Of a stretch of 64,000 bases of DNA, positions 40,202-48,942 are shown piece by piece. The translations under genes and the position numbers were made by a program. Position 1 is the stretch's first letter. The number at the start of each line of letters is the position of its first letter. A model generated the notes under the pieces. It searched no databases and was not told the DNA's origin. It was given only the letters and a program-made list of their open reading frames with translations. This DNA is from Pseudomonas sp. DY-1 (GTDB lineage Bacteria; Pseudomonadota; Gammaproteobacteria; Pseudomonadales; Pseudomonadaceae): NCBI RefSeq assembly GCF_003626975.1, contig NZ_CP032616.1, positions 4,688,001 through 4,752,000 on the forward strand, read 5' to 3'.

Positions 40202-41245
40202 ATGAAGATTCTCATCGTAGGACCCTCCTGGGTCGGCGACATGGTGATGGCGCAGACACTCTTCCAGTGCCTGAAAGCCCGCCATCCCGACTGTCAGATC
40301 GACGTGTTGGCCCCTGAGTGGAGCCGGCCCATCCTCGAGCGCATGCCTGAAGTGCGCCAGGCCCTGAGCTTCCCGATTGGCCACGGTGTGCTGGATATCG
40401 CCAGCCGGCGCAAGATCGGCAAATCCCTGGTGGGGCAGTATGACCAGGCGATCCTCCTGCCGAACTCGCTGAAGTCGGCCCTGGTGCCCTGGTTCGCCGA
40501 CATTCCCAAGCGCACTGGCTGGAAGGGCGAGATGCGCTACGGCCTGCTGAACGACATTCGTACGCTCGACAAGTCTCGCTACCCGCTGATGATCGAGCGT
40601 TTCATGGCCCTGGCCTTCGAGCCCGACGTCGAGCTGCCCAAGCCCTATCCGCGCCCTTCGCTGCGGATCGATCCGGTCAGCCGCGACGCGGCACTGGCCA
40701 AGTTCGGCCTTGGCCTGGATCGCCCGGTGCTGGCGCTCTGCCCGGGGGCGGAGTTCGGCGAAGCGAAGCGCTGGCCCGCCGAGCACTACGCCAAGGTGGC
40801 TGAGCTGAAGATCCGCGCCGGATGGCAAGTCTGGCTGTTCGGCTCGAAGAACGACCACCCGGGCGGCGAAGACATCCGCATGCGCCTGATCCCAGGTCTG
40901 CGTGAGGAGGCGGTGAATCTCTCTGGTGAAACCAGTCTGGCGGAAGCCATCGACCTGCTCTCCTGCGCCAGCGCCGTGGTGTCCAATGACTCCGGGCTGA
41001 TGCACGTGGCTGCTGCACTCGCGCGTCCGTTGGTGGCGGTTTACGGCTCGACCTCGCCGCAGTTCACACCGCCTCTGGCCGAGCAGGTGGAGATCGTCCG
41101 ACTTGGTCTGGAATGCAGTCCCTGCTTCGAACGAACCTGCCGCTTCGGCCACTACAACTGCCTGCGCGAGCTCAAGCCGCGTCCGGTGATCGAAGCCCTG
41201 GACCGCCTGGTGCCGGACCCGCTCGAACTGGTGGAGAGTCGCTGA
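40202..41245 (+). CDS. waaF: ADP-heptose:LPS heptosyltransferase II
   Basis: WaaF (347 aa) is a GT9 glycosyltransferase that adds the second L-glycero-D-manno-heptose to the inner core at the cytoplasmic face of the inner membrane. The N-terminal MKILIVGPSWVGDMVMAQTL and the C-terminal VSNDSGLMHVAAAL motif, which binds ADP-heptose, are intact. The ATG at 40202 gives the standard start; an upstream frame runs through the repeat and is rejected. It is the first gene of the core operon, and waaC starts on the next base after its stop. Confidence 0.97.
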   Translation: MKILIVGPSWVGDMVMAQTLFQCLKARHPDCQIDVLAPEWSRPILERMPEVRQALSFPIGHGVLDIASRRKIGKSLVGQYDQAILLPNSLKSALVPWFADIPKRTGWKGEMRYGLLNDIRTLDKSRYPLMIERFMALAFEPDVELPKPYPRPSLRIDPVSRDAALAKFGLGLDRPVLALCPGAEFGEAKRWPAEHYAKVAELKIRAGWQVWLFGSKNDHPGGEDIRMRLIPGLREEAVNLSGETSLAEAIDLLSCASAVVSNDSGLMHVAAALARPLVAVYGSTSPQFTPPLAEQVEIVRLGLECSPCFERTCRFGHYNCLRELKPRPVIEALDRLVPDPLELVESR

Positions 41246-42307
41246 GTGCGGGTACTACTGATCAAGACTTCTTCACTGGGCGATGTCATCCACACCCTGC
41301 CGGCACTGACCGATGCTGCTCGTGCTATTCCCGGCATCCAGTTCGATTGGGTTGTCGAGGAAGGTTTTGCCGAGATCCCGGCCTGGCACCCGGCCGTGGC
41401 CCACGTCATCCCGGTGGCCGTTCGGCGCTGGCGAAAGAACATCTGGCAGACGCTCAGGAGCGGCGAGTGGCGTCGCTTCAAGCGCCGCCTGCGGGAAACC
41501 CGCTACGACCTGGTGATCGATGCTCAGGGCCTGCTGAAAAGTGCCTTGCTGACGCGCTATACCAAAGCCCCTGTGGTTGGCTTGGATCGCGATTCTGCCC
41601 GTGAGCCGCTGGCCAGCCACTTCTATGACCGTCGCTATCCTGTGGCCTGGGGGCAGCACGCCGTCGAGCGCGTGCGCCAGCTGTTCGCGCAGGCCCTGGA
41701 CTACCGCGTACCGGAAGGTGTGGGCAATTACGGCTTGAACCGTTCGCAGCTCGCTGACGCTCCAGATGGTTCGCCCTATCTGCTGTTCCTCCATGGCACC
41801 ACCTGGGAAACCAAGCACTGGCCAGAGAAGTACTGGCGCGAGCTCGCCGAGCGCACCTGCGATCATGGCTGGCATGTGCGCCTTCCGTGGGGTAACCAGG
41901 CGGAAAAGGCCCGCGCCGAACGCATCGCCGAAGGCTTGGAAAAGGCCGCAGTGCTCCCCAGATTATCCCTGGCGGGAATGGCCAAGGTGGTAGCCGGGGC
42001 CCGCGCATGTGTGGCGGTGGACACTGGTCTCGGGCACCTTGCCGCTGCGCTGGATGTGCCGACCCTGTCGCTCTACGGTCCGACCAATCCCGGCTTCACC
42101 GGCGCCTATGGACGGTCGCAGATCCACTTGGGCAGCGACTTCCCTTGTGCGCCCTGCCTGAAGAAGACCTGTGTCTACAAGCCGACGGCGGAGGATATTC
42201 GCCTGTTCGACCTGAAGCGCGAACAGCCGCTATGTTTTACCCGGCTGAATCCGCAGCGTGTGGCGACCCAGCTGGAAGCCCTGCTGCTGACCGAGGATAT
42301 CCACTGA
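41246..42307 (+). CDS. waaC: ADP-heptose:LPS heptosyltransferase I
   Basis: WaaC (353 aa) is the GT9 enzyme that adds the first heptose to Kdo2-lipid A. The N-terminus RVLLIKTSSLGDVIHTLPAL and the nucleotide-sugar motif VAVDTGLGHLAAAL fit. It starts with GTG directly after the waaF TGA, so translation is probably coupled. A cysteine-containing segment near the C-terminus (CAPCLKKTC) is usual for pseudomonad WaaC. Confidence 0.96.
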   Translation: MRVLLIKTSSLGDVIHTLPALTDAARAIPGIQFDWVVEEGFAEIPAWHPAVAHVIPVAVRRWRKNIWQTLRSGEWRRFKRRLRETRYDLVIDAQGLLKSALLTRYTKAPVVGLDRDSAREPLASHFYDRRYPVAWGQHAVERVRQLFAQALDYRVPEGVGNYGLNRSQLADAPDGSPYLLFLHGTTWETKHWPEKYWRELAERTCDHGWHVRLPWGNQAEKARAERIAEGLEKAAVLPRLSLAGMAKVVAGARACVAVDTGLGHLAAALDVPTLSLYGPTNPGFTGAYGRSQIHLGSDFPCAPCLKKTCVYKPTAEDIRLFDLKREQPLCFTRLNPQRVATQLEALLLTEDIH

Positions 42308-43428
42308 TGCAATTGGCATTCGTGCTCTACAAGTACTTCCCCTTCGGTGGCCTGCAGCGCGACTTCATGCGTATCGCCCTGGAGTGCCAGCGCCGTGGGC
42401 ATGCCGTTCGCGTCTATACGATGATCTGGGAAGGCGATATCCCGGACGGTTTCGAGGTTCTGATCGCGCCGGTCAAGGCGTTGTTCAACCACAAGCGCAA
42501 TGAGAAATTCACCGCCTGGGTCGAGGCTGATCTGGCTCGGCGTCCGGTGGACCGGGTGATCGGCTTCAACAAGATGCCTGGGCTGGACGTCTACTATGCC
42601 GCCGACCCCTGTTTCGAGGACAAGGCGCAGAACCTGCGCAATGGCCTCTACCGCCGCTGGGGCCGCTACAAGCATTTCTCCGACTACGAGCGCGCGGTGT
42701 TCGCCCCCGAATCGAAGACTGAAGTGCTGATGATCTCCGAGGTACAGCAACCGCTGTTCGTCAAGCATTACGCCACTCCGGCCGGGCGTTTCCATCTGCT
42801 CCCGCCGGGCATCGCCGCTGACCGCCGTGCTCCGGCCAACGCCGCGGAAATCCGCGCCGAGTTCCGTCGTGAGTTCAAACTGGGCGACAACGACCTGCTA
42901 CTGGTGCAGATCGGTTCGGGCTTCAAGACCAAGGGCCTGGATCGCAGTCTCAAGGCCGTAGCCGCGCTGCCACGCGAGCTGAAGAAGCGTACTCGCCTGA
43001 TCGTCATCGGCCAGGATGATCCCAAGCCCTTCCTGCTGCAGATGAAGACCCTGGGAATTTCCGACCAGGTGGACATCCTCAAGGGGCGCAGCGATATCCC
43101 GCGTTTCCTGCTGGGCGCCGACCTGCTGATCCATCCGGCCTACAACGAGAACACCGGCACCGTGCTGCTGGAAGCCCTGGTCGCCGGTCTGCCGGTGCTG
43201 GTTACCGACGTCTGCGGCTACGCCCACTACATTGCCGAGGCCGACAGCGGCCGCGTGCTGCCCGGCCCCTTCGATCAGGAGGCGCTCAACCAGTTGCTCG
43301 CCGATATGCTCGCCGACCAGGCCGCCCGTGCGCACTGGAGCGACAGCGGCCTGGCCTTCGCCGACAGCGCCGACCTCTACAGCATGCCGCAGCGCGCAGC
43401 GGACGTTATCCTCGCGGAGCGCCCATGA
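42307..43428 (+). CDS. waaG: LPS core glycosyltransferase WaaG (GT4)
   Basis: A 373-residue GT4 (GT-B fold) transferase that adds the first outer-core hexose or hexosamine to the heptose region. The N-terminus FVLYKYFPFGGLQRDFMRIA holds the Gly-rich acceptor loop. The C-terminal HPAYNENTGTVLLEALVAG contains the donor-binding Glu pair in EX7E form. The ATG overlaps the waaC stop (TGATG). Sugar specificity cannot be read from sequence; in P. aeruginosa this step gives galactosamine. Confidence 0.95.
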   Translation: MQLAFVLYKYFPFGGLQRDFMRIALECQRRGHAVRVYTMIWEGDIPDGFEVLIAPVKALFNHKRNEKFTAWVEADLARRPVDRVIGFNKMPGLDVYYAADPCFEDKAQNLRNGLYRRWGRYKHFSDYERAVFAPESKTEVLMISEVQQPLFVKHYATPAGRFHLLPPGIAADRRAPANAAEIRAEFRREFKLGDNDLLLVQIGSGFKTKGLDRSLKAVAALPRELKKRTRLIVIGQDDPKPFLLQMKTLGISDQVDILKGRSDIPRFLLGADLLIHPAYNENTGTVLLEALVAGLPVLVTDVCGYAHYIAEADSGRVLPGPFDQEALNQLLADMLADQAARAHWSDSGLAFADSADLYSMPQRAADVILAERP

Positions 43429-44240
43429 AGCTTGTCCTCAAACCTCCCTTCGAGCGCCTCTGGGCCGGGCGTGATGCCTTTGACGAGGTTGAAGCGCTCA
43501 AGGGCGAGGTCTATCGCGAGCTGGAAGGCCGCCGCACGCTGCGCACCGAGGTGAATGGCGAGGGCTTCTTCGTCAAGATTCACCGTGGCATCGGCTGGGG
43601 CGAAATTATCAAGAACCTGGTCACAGCGAAGGCCCCGGTACTCGGCGCCGGCCAGGAGTGGGCGGCCATCCAGCGGCTGCATGAGGCCGGCGTACCGACC
43701 ATGACCGCCGTGGCGTTCGGCGAGCGTGGTGGCAACCCGGCGCGCCAGCACTCGTTCATCGTCACCGAAGAGCTGGCGCCCACCATCAGCCTTGAAGACT
43801 ACTGTGTCGACTGGCCGCGAAATCCGCCGCCCGTGCGACTGAAGTGGGCGCTCATCGACGAGGTGGCGCGCATGACCGGGACCATGCACCGTGCCGGGGT
43901 CAATCACCGCGACTGCTATATCTGCCACTTCCTGCTGCACACCGCCCGTCCGGTCACGGCCGACGAATTCAAGCTGTCGCTGATCGACCTGCATCGCGCA
44001 CAGACCCGTGTGGCAACGCCCCGGCGCTGGCGTAACAAGGACCTGGCCGGGTTGTATTTCTCGGCGCTGAACATCGGCCTGACCCGACGCGACAAGCTGC
44101 GTTTCCTCAAGACCTATTTTCGCCAGCCATTGCGCCAGGTGCTGAAGGATGAAGCCGTCCTGCTGTCCTGGCTCGAGCAGAAGGCCGCGCGCCTGCTCTC
44201 GCGCTATGAACGAAAGTACGCCGAGGGAGGACAGGCGTGA
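43425..44240 (+). CDS. waaP: LPS heptose I kinase
   Basis: WaaP (271 aa) phosphorylates heptose I of the inner core, which in P. aeruginosa is required for LPS export and viability. It has a eukaryotic-like kinase fold. K51 (FFVKIHRG) is the ATP lysine, the candidate helix Glu is E78, the catalytic aspartate is D163 in the HRDCYICHF motif, and D188 in LIDLHRAQ binds metal. D163 is the residue I recall as essential in the studied enzyme. The start overlaps the waaG stop (ATGA). Confidence 0.96.
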   Translation: MKLVLKPPFERLWAGRDAFDEVEALKGEVYRELEGRRTLRTEVNGEGFFVKIHRGIGWGEIIKNLVTAKAPVLGAGQEWAAIQRLHEAGVPTMTAVAFGERGGNPARQHSFIVTEELAPTISLEDYCVDWPRNPPPVRLKWALIDEVARMTGTMHRAGVNHRDCYICHFLLHTARPVTADEFKLSLIDLHRAQTRVATPRRWRNKDLAGLYFSALNIGLTRRDKLRFLKTYFRQPLRQVLKDEAVLLSWLEQKAARLLSRYERKYAEGGQA

Positions 44241-44974
44241 GCCAATGGAAACTGGCTGAGGGGCTGGATGCCGACGTCGCCGAGCTGTTCGCTGACCTCG
44301 ACAAGGTGTTCGCTCTGGAAGGCGACTGGATCACGGGCGACCCGTTATCCGAAGTGCTGCGGGTGGAACACCGTGGAGTGCGCTACTACGTCAAACGCTA
44401 CTGGGCCGCGGGCAAGGGGCTGCGTCGCTGGCTGGGCCGGCCGCGGGTCAAGGCCGAGTGGCAGAACCTCAAGTACTTCGCCAAGTGGGGTATTCCGACC
44501 GCTCCCGTCGTGGGCTGGGGACAGGAGCGCCGCGCTGGTGCTTTCCACCGTGGTGCGCTGATCACCCAGGAGCTCAAGGGTACGGTCGACATGGCGGAGC
44601 TGGCCAAGCAGGGCGATCCGCGCCTGGCCGATCCGCGCTGGGTTGACCGTGTCAGCCGGCAACTGGCCAAGGCTACTCGCTGCCTGCATGACCACGGCTT
44701 CGCCCACAACGACCTGAAGTGGCGCAACCTGTTGGTCGATGAAACAGGCGAACTTTTCCTGATCGACTGCCCGACTGGCACCTTCTGGTGGGGGCCTTTC
44801 CTGCACTACCGGGTCATCAAGGACCTCGCTTGTCTGGACAAGGTTGCCAAGTACCACCTGAGCCGCAGCCAGCGCCTGCGTTTCTACCTGCAGTACCAGG
44901 ATCGACCGGGCCTGGAACGCAACGACAAGCGCCGGATACGGCAGATTCTCAAGTTCTTCGAGGGACGCGAATGA
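44237..44974 (+). CDS. wapP: LPS core kinase WapP
   Basis: A 245-residue kinase-fold protein of the InaA/WaaP-related group. The catalytic residues appear complete: K53 (YYVKRYW), E74 (KAEWQNL), D159 in the HNDLKWRN loop with N164, and metal-binding D177 in LIDCPTG. In P. aeruginosa the equivalent gene between waaP and wapQ is assigned to phosphorylation of the inner-core heptose region. The start is a GTG that overlaps the waaP stop (GTGA). Confidence 0.9.
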   Translation: MSQWKLAEGLDADVAELFADLDKVFALEGDWITGDPLSEVLRVEHRGVRYYVKRYWAAGKGLRRWLGRPRVKAEWQNLKYFAKWGIPTAPVVGWGQERRAGAFHRGALITQELKGTVDMAELAKQGDPRLADPRWVDRVSRQLAKATRCLHDHGFAHNDLKWRNLLVDETGELFLIDCPTGTFWWGPFLHYRVIKDLACLDKVAKYHLSRSQRLRFYLQYQDRPGLERNDKRRIRQILKFFEGRE

Positions 44975-45726
44975 GCGACTTCATCGCAGCGGCCGATCGC
45001 GAGATCCTCGCCCGCCATGGCCTGGACAGCTTCGACTCGCTCTGGGCGCTGCGCCTGGAGGCGGTGGATGCGCCCAACACCGGCCGCGGAGGTTGGAGCA
45101 GCGTGTTCCGCCTGGATCTCGGCGATGCCGCCTACTATCTGAAGCGGCAGAGCAACTTTCTCAGCCGAAGCGTGCTGCGACCTTTTGGCGAACCCACCTT
45201 CGCCCGCGAATTCCGCAATATCCGCCGTTACCAGGACCTGGGCGTTCCGGCTCTGCAGGCGGCCTTTTTCGGTACCCGCCAGATCGATGGCGAGCGCCGC
45301 GCGATCCTGGTGTCCCGCGCTCTGGACGGCTGGCGTGAGCTTGCCAGTTACCTCGAGCTGTGGGGCGGGATGGCCGCCGTTCAGCGTGCGACCCTCCTCG
45401 CCGCTGTAGCCATTCTGGCGCGGCGTCTACACAGCGCCGGCCAGGTGCATGGCTGCTTCTATCCCAAGCATGTCTTCCTGCGGGAAACCCAGGACGGGTT
45501 CGAGGCCTGCCTGATCGACCTGGAAAAGACCCGTCCGCTATTGCTGGGTCGTCGGGATCGCGTCAAGGACCTGGAAGCCCTGGTTCGCCGGGCTGACGCC
45601 TGGGGGGAGGCCGAGGTGCGCGAGCTGCTGGCGGGCTATCTGGAACGTCCGCGGGATTCGGCCGAGGTCAGCGATTGGTTGGCTCGTCTCGCCAGACGCC
45701 GTCGCAATAAGGAACGCGAGCGATGA
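44971..45726 (+). CDS. wapQ: LPS core kinase-like protein WapQ
   Basis: A 251-residue protein with the WaaP-type fold. K58 (YYLKRQ) and E80 are present and the metal-binding Asp is kept (D183 in LIDLEKT). In the catalytic loop the usual HRD is replaced: HGCFYPKHVF places C162 where WaaP has D163. The rest of the loop, including the later histidine, aligns. It may be a pseudokinase or use another base. It is coupled to wapP by ATGA overlap. The name follows the P. aeruginosa gene at this position. Confidence 0.88.
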   Translation: MSDFIAAADREILARHGLDSFDSLWALRLEAVDAPNTGRGGWSSVFRLDLGDAAYYLKRQSNFLSRSVLRPFGEPTFAREFRNIRRYQDLGVPALQAAFFGTRQIDGERRAILVSRALDGWRELASYLELWGGMAAVQRATLLAAVAILARRLHSAGQVHGCFYPKHVFLRETQDGFEACLIDLEKTRPLLLGRRDRVKDLEALVRRADAWGEAEVRELLAGYLERPRDSAEVSDWLARLARRRRNKERER

Positions 45727-47180
45727 CTCTTGCGGAACTGGCCCGGGCAGGACGCAGCCCGAAACTTCCCATTCGCCTCGACGTAGCTGGCGGTCTGGAG
45801 CTGCAGAGCCTGCTGCGGGTGCTGCCCGGGCAGCGCTATGTGGGCGTGGCGGTGTGGCAAGGACGCAGGGTGCTGGCCAAGCTGCTGGTCGGCGGCAAGG
45901 CCGAGCGGCACTTCCATCGTGAGCTCTCAGGTGCCCGCGCGCTGCATGAGCACGGCATCGATACCCCGGAGCTTCTGAGCGAGGGGCATCAAGCGGGGCA
46001 GGGCGGCTGGCTGCTGTTCGAGTACCTGGAGTCGGCGGAGAGCCTTTGGGATGCCTGGCGCGAGGTCGAGCGTGACGCGCCGCTGTCCGACGGTCAGCAG
46101 GCCGTGCTGGGCGAGGCACTTGGCGCCATCGCCCGGTTGCATCTGGCCGGGCTCGCCCAGGAAGACCTGCACCTCGACAATCTGTTGCGCCATGGTGGAA
46201 AGCTGCAGGTGATCGATGGTGGCGGCATCCGCGCCGAAACACCCGGCAGTCCGCTTCCACGGGATAAGGTCATGGCCAACCTGGGTGTGTTCTTCGCCCA
46301 GCTGCCGGCGGAGCTGGACCCGTTCCTGGAGGAGTTGCTGGTGCAGTACCTGCTGGTCAATGGCGAACATGCCTTGCCGCTGGAGGCGCTGGAAAAGGAA
46401 ATTGCCCGGATGCGGCAATGGCGTCTTGGCGACTATATGAAGAAGATCGCTCGCGATTGCAGCCTGTTCAGTGTCGTTCGCGGTGCATTCGGCCTGCGCG
46501 CGGTTCGTCGGGAGACAGAAGCAGGGCTCGAAAGGCTGCTGCAGGCGCCGGACGCCGCGCTTGAGCAAGGGCGCTCGCTGAAGCAAGGGGCTACTGCCAC
46601 GGTGGCGGAAGTCCAGATCGACGGACGCAAACTGCTGGTCAAGCGTTACAACATCAAGGGCCTGCTGCACTGGTTGACGCGCTTCTGGCGCCCGAGTCGC
46701 GCCTGGCACAGCTGGCGCGAGGGTAACCGTCTGGAGTTCCTTGGCATCGCCACGCCACGTCCGCTGGCTGTGCTCGAGCGGCGTTTTCTCTGGCTGCGCG
46801 GCCGGGCCTACCTGATTACCGAATATCTCTCCGGGCAAGATATAATCGCCCGTTTTCGACCCTATCTGGACAATCCTGATGGGGCTGGTGCTCCACCGGA
46901 AGCCGAGCTGCAAGCTCTCGACCGACTGTTCGCTACGCTTATCCGCGAGCGCATCAGTCACGGCGACTTCAAGGGCTACAACCTGTTCTGGCAGGACGGC
47001 CGCTGGACCCTGATCGATCTCGATGCCGTGTACCAGCATCGTAGCGAGCGCAGCTTCGCCAGGGCCTATGCTCGCGACCGCGCGCGCTTCCTGCGGAACT
47101 GGCCGGCCGAGTCGGCACTGCACCAGCTACTGGATCAACGTTTACCGCAGGTGCCGGGCACCTGCCCTGAAAGAGGCTAA
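45723..47180 (+). CDS. tandem double kinase-fold protein of the LPS core operon
   Basis: A 485-residue protein with two kinase-fold halves. In the first (about 35-250) I see K53, E67, D148 and N153 in QEDLHLDNLL, and D165 in VIDGGG. In the second (about 285-485) I see K307, E333, D415 and N420 in HGDFKGYNLF, and D432 in LIDLDAV. Both halves therefore keep the residues needed for phosphotransfer. They are only distantly alike, so this looks like an old fusion or duplication. The equivalent gene in PAO1 is, as I recall, PA5006, without a settled function. Core heptose or hexose phosphorylation is inferred from operon position. It overlaps wapQ by ATGA. Confidence 0.85.
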   Translation: MTLAELARAGRSPKLPIRLDVAGGLELQSLLRVLPGQRYVGVAVWQGRRVLAKLLVGGKAERHFHRELSGARALHEHGIDTPELLSEGHQAGQGGWLLFEYLESAESLWDAWREVERDAPLSDGQQAVLGEALGAIARLHLAGLAQEDLHLDNLLRHGGKLQVIDGGGIRAETPGSPLPRDKVMANLGVFFAQLPAELDPFLEELLVQYLLVNGEHALPLEALEKEIARMRQWRLGDYMKKIARDCSLFSVVRGAFGLRAVRRETEAGLERLLQAPDAALEQGRSLKQGATATVAEVQIDGRKLLVKRYNIKGLLHWLTRFWRPSRAWHSWREGNRLEFLGIATPRPLAVLERRFLWLRGRAYLITEYLSGQDIIARFRPYLDNPDGAGAPPEAELQALDRLFATLIRERISHGDFKGYNLFWQDGRWTLIDLDAVYQHRSERSFARAYARDRARFLRNWPAESALHQLLDQRLPQVPGTCPERG

Positions 47181-47184
47181 CCCC

Positions 47185-48942
47185 GTGGCATTGACGATTC
47201 TCGGCCTTTCCGGCGCTCTCAGCCATGATCCATCCGCCGCGCTCTACATCGACGGCAAACTTATCGCGGCCGCCGAAGAAGAGCGCTTCGTGCGCGACAA
47301 GCACGCGAAGAATCGCATGCCCTACGAGTCGGCCAAGTTCTGCCTGGAGCAGGCCGGTATCAAGCCCTCCGACGTCGACGTCGTGGCCATTCCCTTCGCG
47401 CCCATCAGTCTTTTCGGCAAGGCCCGCTGGCACTACGCCAAGCGTTACTGGTACGCCCCGGATCGTGCGCTGGACGCCATCCTCATGGGCAACCGCCGCT
47501 ACAAGCGCTACCGCAAGAAGATCGTCTGGTGCCTGGAGCAACTGGGCTTCGATGCGAAGAAGGTGAAAATCGAGCCGGTGGAGCATCACCTGGCCCACGC
47601 CTCAAGCGCCTACCACTGCTCGGGATTCAAGGAAAAGACCGCAATCCTCGGCATCGATGGCAAGGGTGAGTACGCCACCACCTTCTTCGGCTGGGGTGAG
47701 AACGGCAAGATCCACAAGATCAAGGAATTCTTCGATCCGGATTCCCTGGGCGGCCTGTATGGCGCAATCACCGAGTATCTCGGCTTCGAGATGCTCGATG
47801 GCGAATTCAAGGTCATGGGCATGGCGCCCTACGGCGACGCCGCCAAGTACGACTTCTCGCGTCTGGCCAAGTTCGAGAATGGCGAGCTGATCATCAACAC
47901 CGACTACGCCAACGTCATCGGTTTCCGCCGCTACAAGGAAAACGGCAAGGGCTATTACTTCTCGCCCAAGCTGATCGAGTGGCTGGGTCCGAAGCGCCAG
48001 GGCGACATCGCCGATGACCCCTACATCCACTACGCCGCCAGCATGCAGGCACTGTTCGAGAAGCTGGCGCTGGAGATGATGGATTACTACCTAGGCGACA
48101 TCATCCGCCAGACCGGCAAGATCGCCTTCGCCGGTGGTTGCGCGCTGAACGTCAAGCTGAACCAGAAGATCATCGCCCGTCCGGAGGTGAAGGAGCTGTT
48201 CGTCCAGCCCGCGTCCGGCGATGCCGGTACCTCGGTGGGCGCCGCTGCCTACGTCTCGGTCAAGCGCGGCGTGCCGGTCGAGAAGATGGAACACGTCTAC
48301 CTCGGCCCATCCTTCAGCAACGAAGACGTCATCGCCGCCTGCGCAAAGCATCCGCAGAAACCAGTGTTCAAGCGCATCGAGAACACGCCGCAGCGCATCG
48401 CGAAGATCATGGTCGACGGCAACCCTGTCGCCTGGTTCCAGGGCCGCATGGAGTTCGGCCCGCGCGCCCTCGGCGGCCGTTCCATCATCGGTTGCCCGAG
48501 TGCGGTCGGCGTGGCCGACCGCATCAACGAGCAGATCAAGTTCCGTGAGCGCTGGCGCCCCTTCTGCCCGTCGATGCTGGACACCGTTGCGCCGCAGATG
48601 CTCAAGGTCGATCACCCGTCGCCCTTCATGACCTTCACCTTCGAAGTCAACGAAGAGTGGAAGACCCGCGTGGCCGAAGTGGTGCATGAGGATGGCACGT
48701 CCCGTGCCCAGGTCCTGGAACGTCGCCACAATCCCCGCTGGTATGACCTGATGAAGGAACTGGAAGTCCTTACCGGAAACGGCGTGTCCCTGAACACTTC
48801 GCTCAACCGTCGCGGCGAGCCGATGATCTGCTCGCCCACCGATGCGCTGAACATGTTCTACGGTTCGGACCTGCAGTACCTGATCATGGAAGACATCCTC
48901 GTCGTCAAGGAAGGCAAGGACTGGTATGACAATGTCGGCTAA
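47185..48942 (+). CDS. LPS core carbamoyltransferase
   Basis: A 585-residue member of the NodU/CmcH carbamoyltransferase family. The N-terminal Kae1-like domain holds the metal-binding HHLAHASSAYHCSGF and the ATP-binding GIDGKGEY. The C-terminal domain carries GRMEFGPRALGGRSI and the residues for O-carbamoyl transfer from carbamoyl phosphate. In P. aeruginosa the core heptose II carries a 7-O-carbamoyl group, and this gene is the obvious candidate. The GTG at 47185 follows AAAGAGG and gives the family N-terminus ALTILGLSGALSHDPSA; the longer frame is antisense noise. It begins 4 bases after the double kinase. Confidence 0.94.
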   Translation: MALTILGLSGALSHDPSAALYIDGKLIAAAEEERFVRDKHAKNRMPYESAKFCLEQAGIKPSDVDVVAIPFAPISLFGKARWHYAKRYWYAPDRALDAILMGNRRYKRYRKKIVWCLEQLGFDAKKVKIEPVEHHLAHASSAYHCSGFKEKTAILGIDGKGEYATTFFGWGENGKIHKIKEFFDPDSLGGLYGAITEYLGFEMLDGEFKVMGMAPYGDAAKYDFSRLAKFENGELIINTDYANVIGFRRYKENGKGYYFSPKLIEWLGPKRQGDIADDPYIHYAASMQALFEKLALEMMDYYLGDIIRQTGKIAFAGGCALNVKLNQKIIARPEVKELFVQPASGDAGTSVGAAAYVSVKRGVPVEKMEHVYLGPSFSNEDVIAACAKHPQKPVFKRIENTPQRIAKIMVDGNPVAWFQGRMEFGPRALGGRSIIGCPSAVGVADRINEQIKFRERWRPFCPSMLDTVAPQMLKVDHPSPFMTFTFEVNEEWKTRVAEVVHEDGTSRAQVLERRHNPRWYDLMKELEVLTGNGVSLNTSLNRRGEPMICSPTDALNMFYGSDLQYLIMEDILVVKEGKDWYDNVG

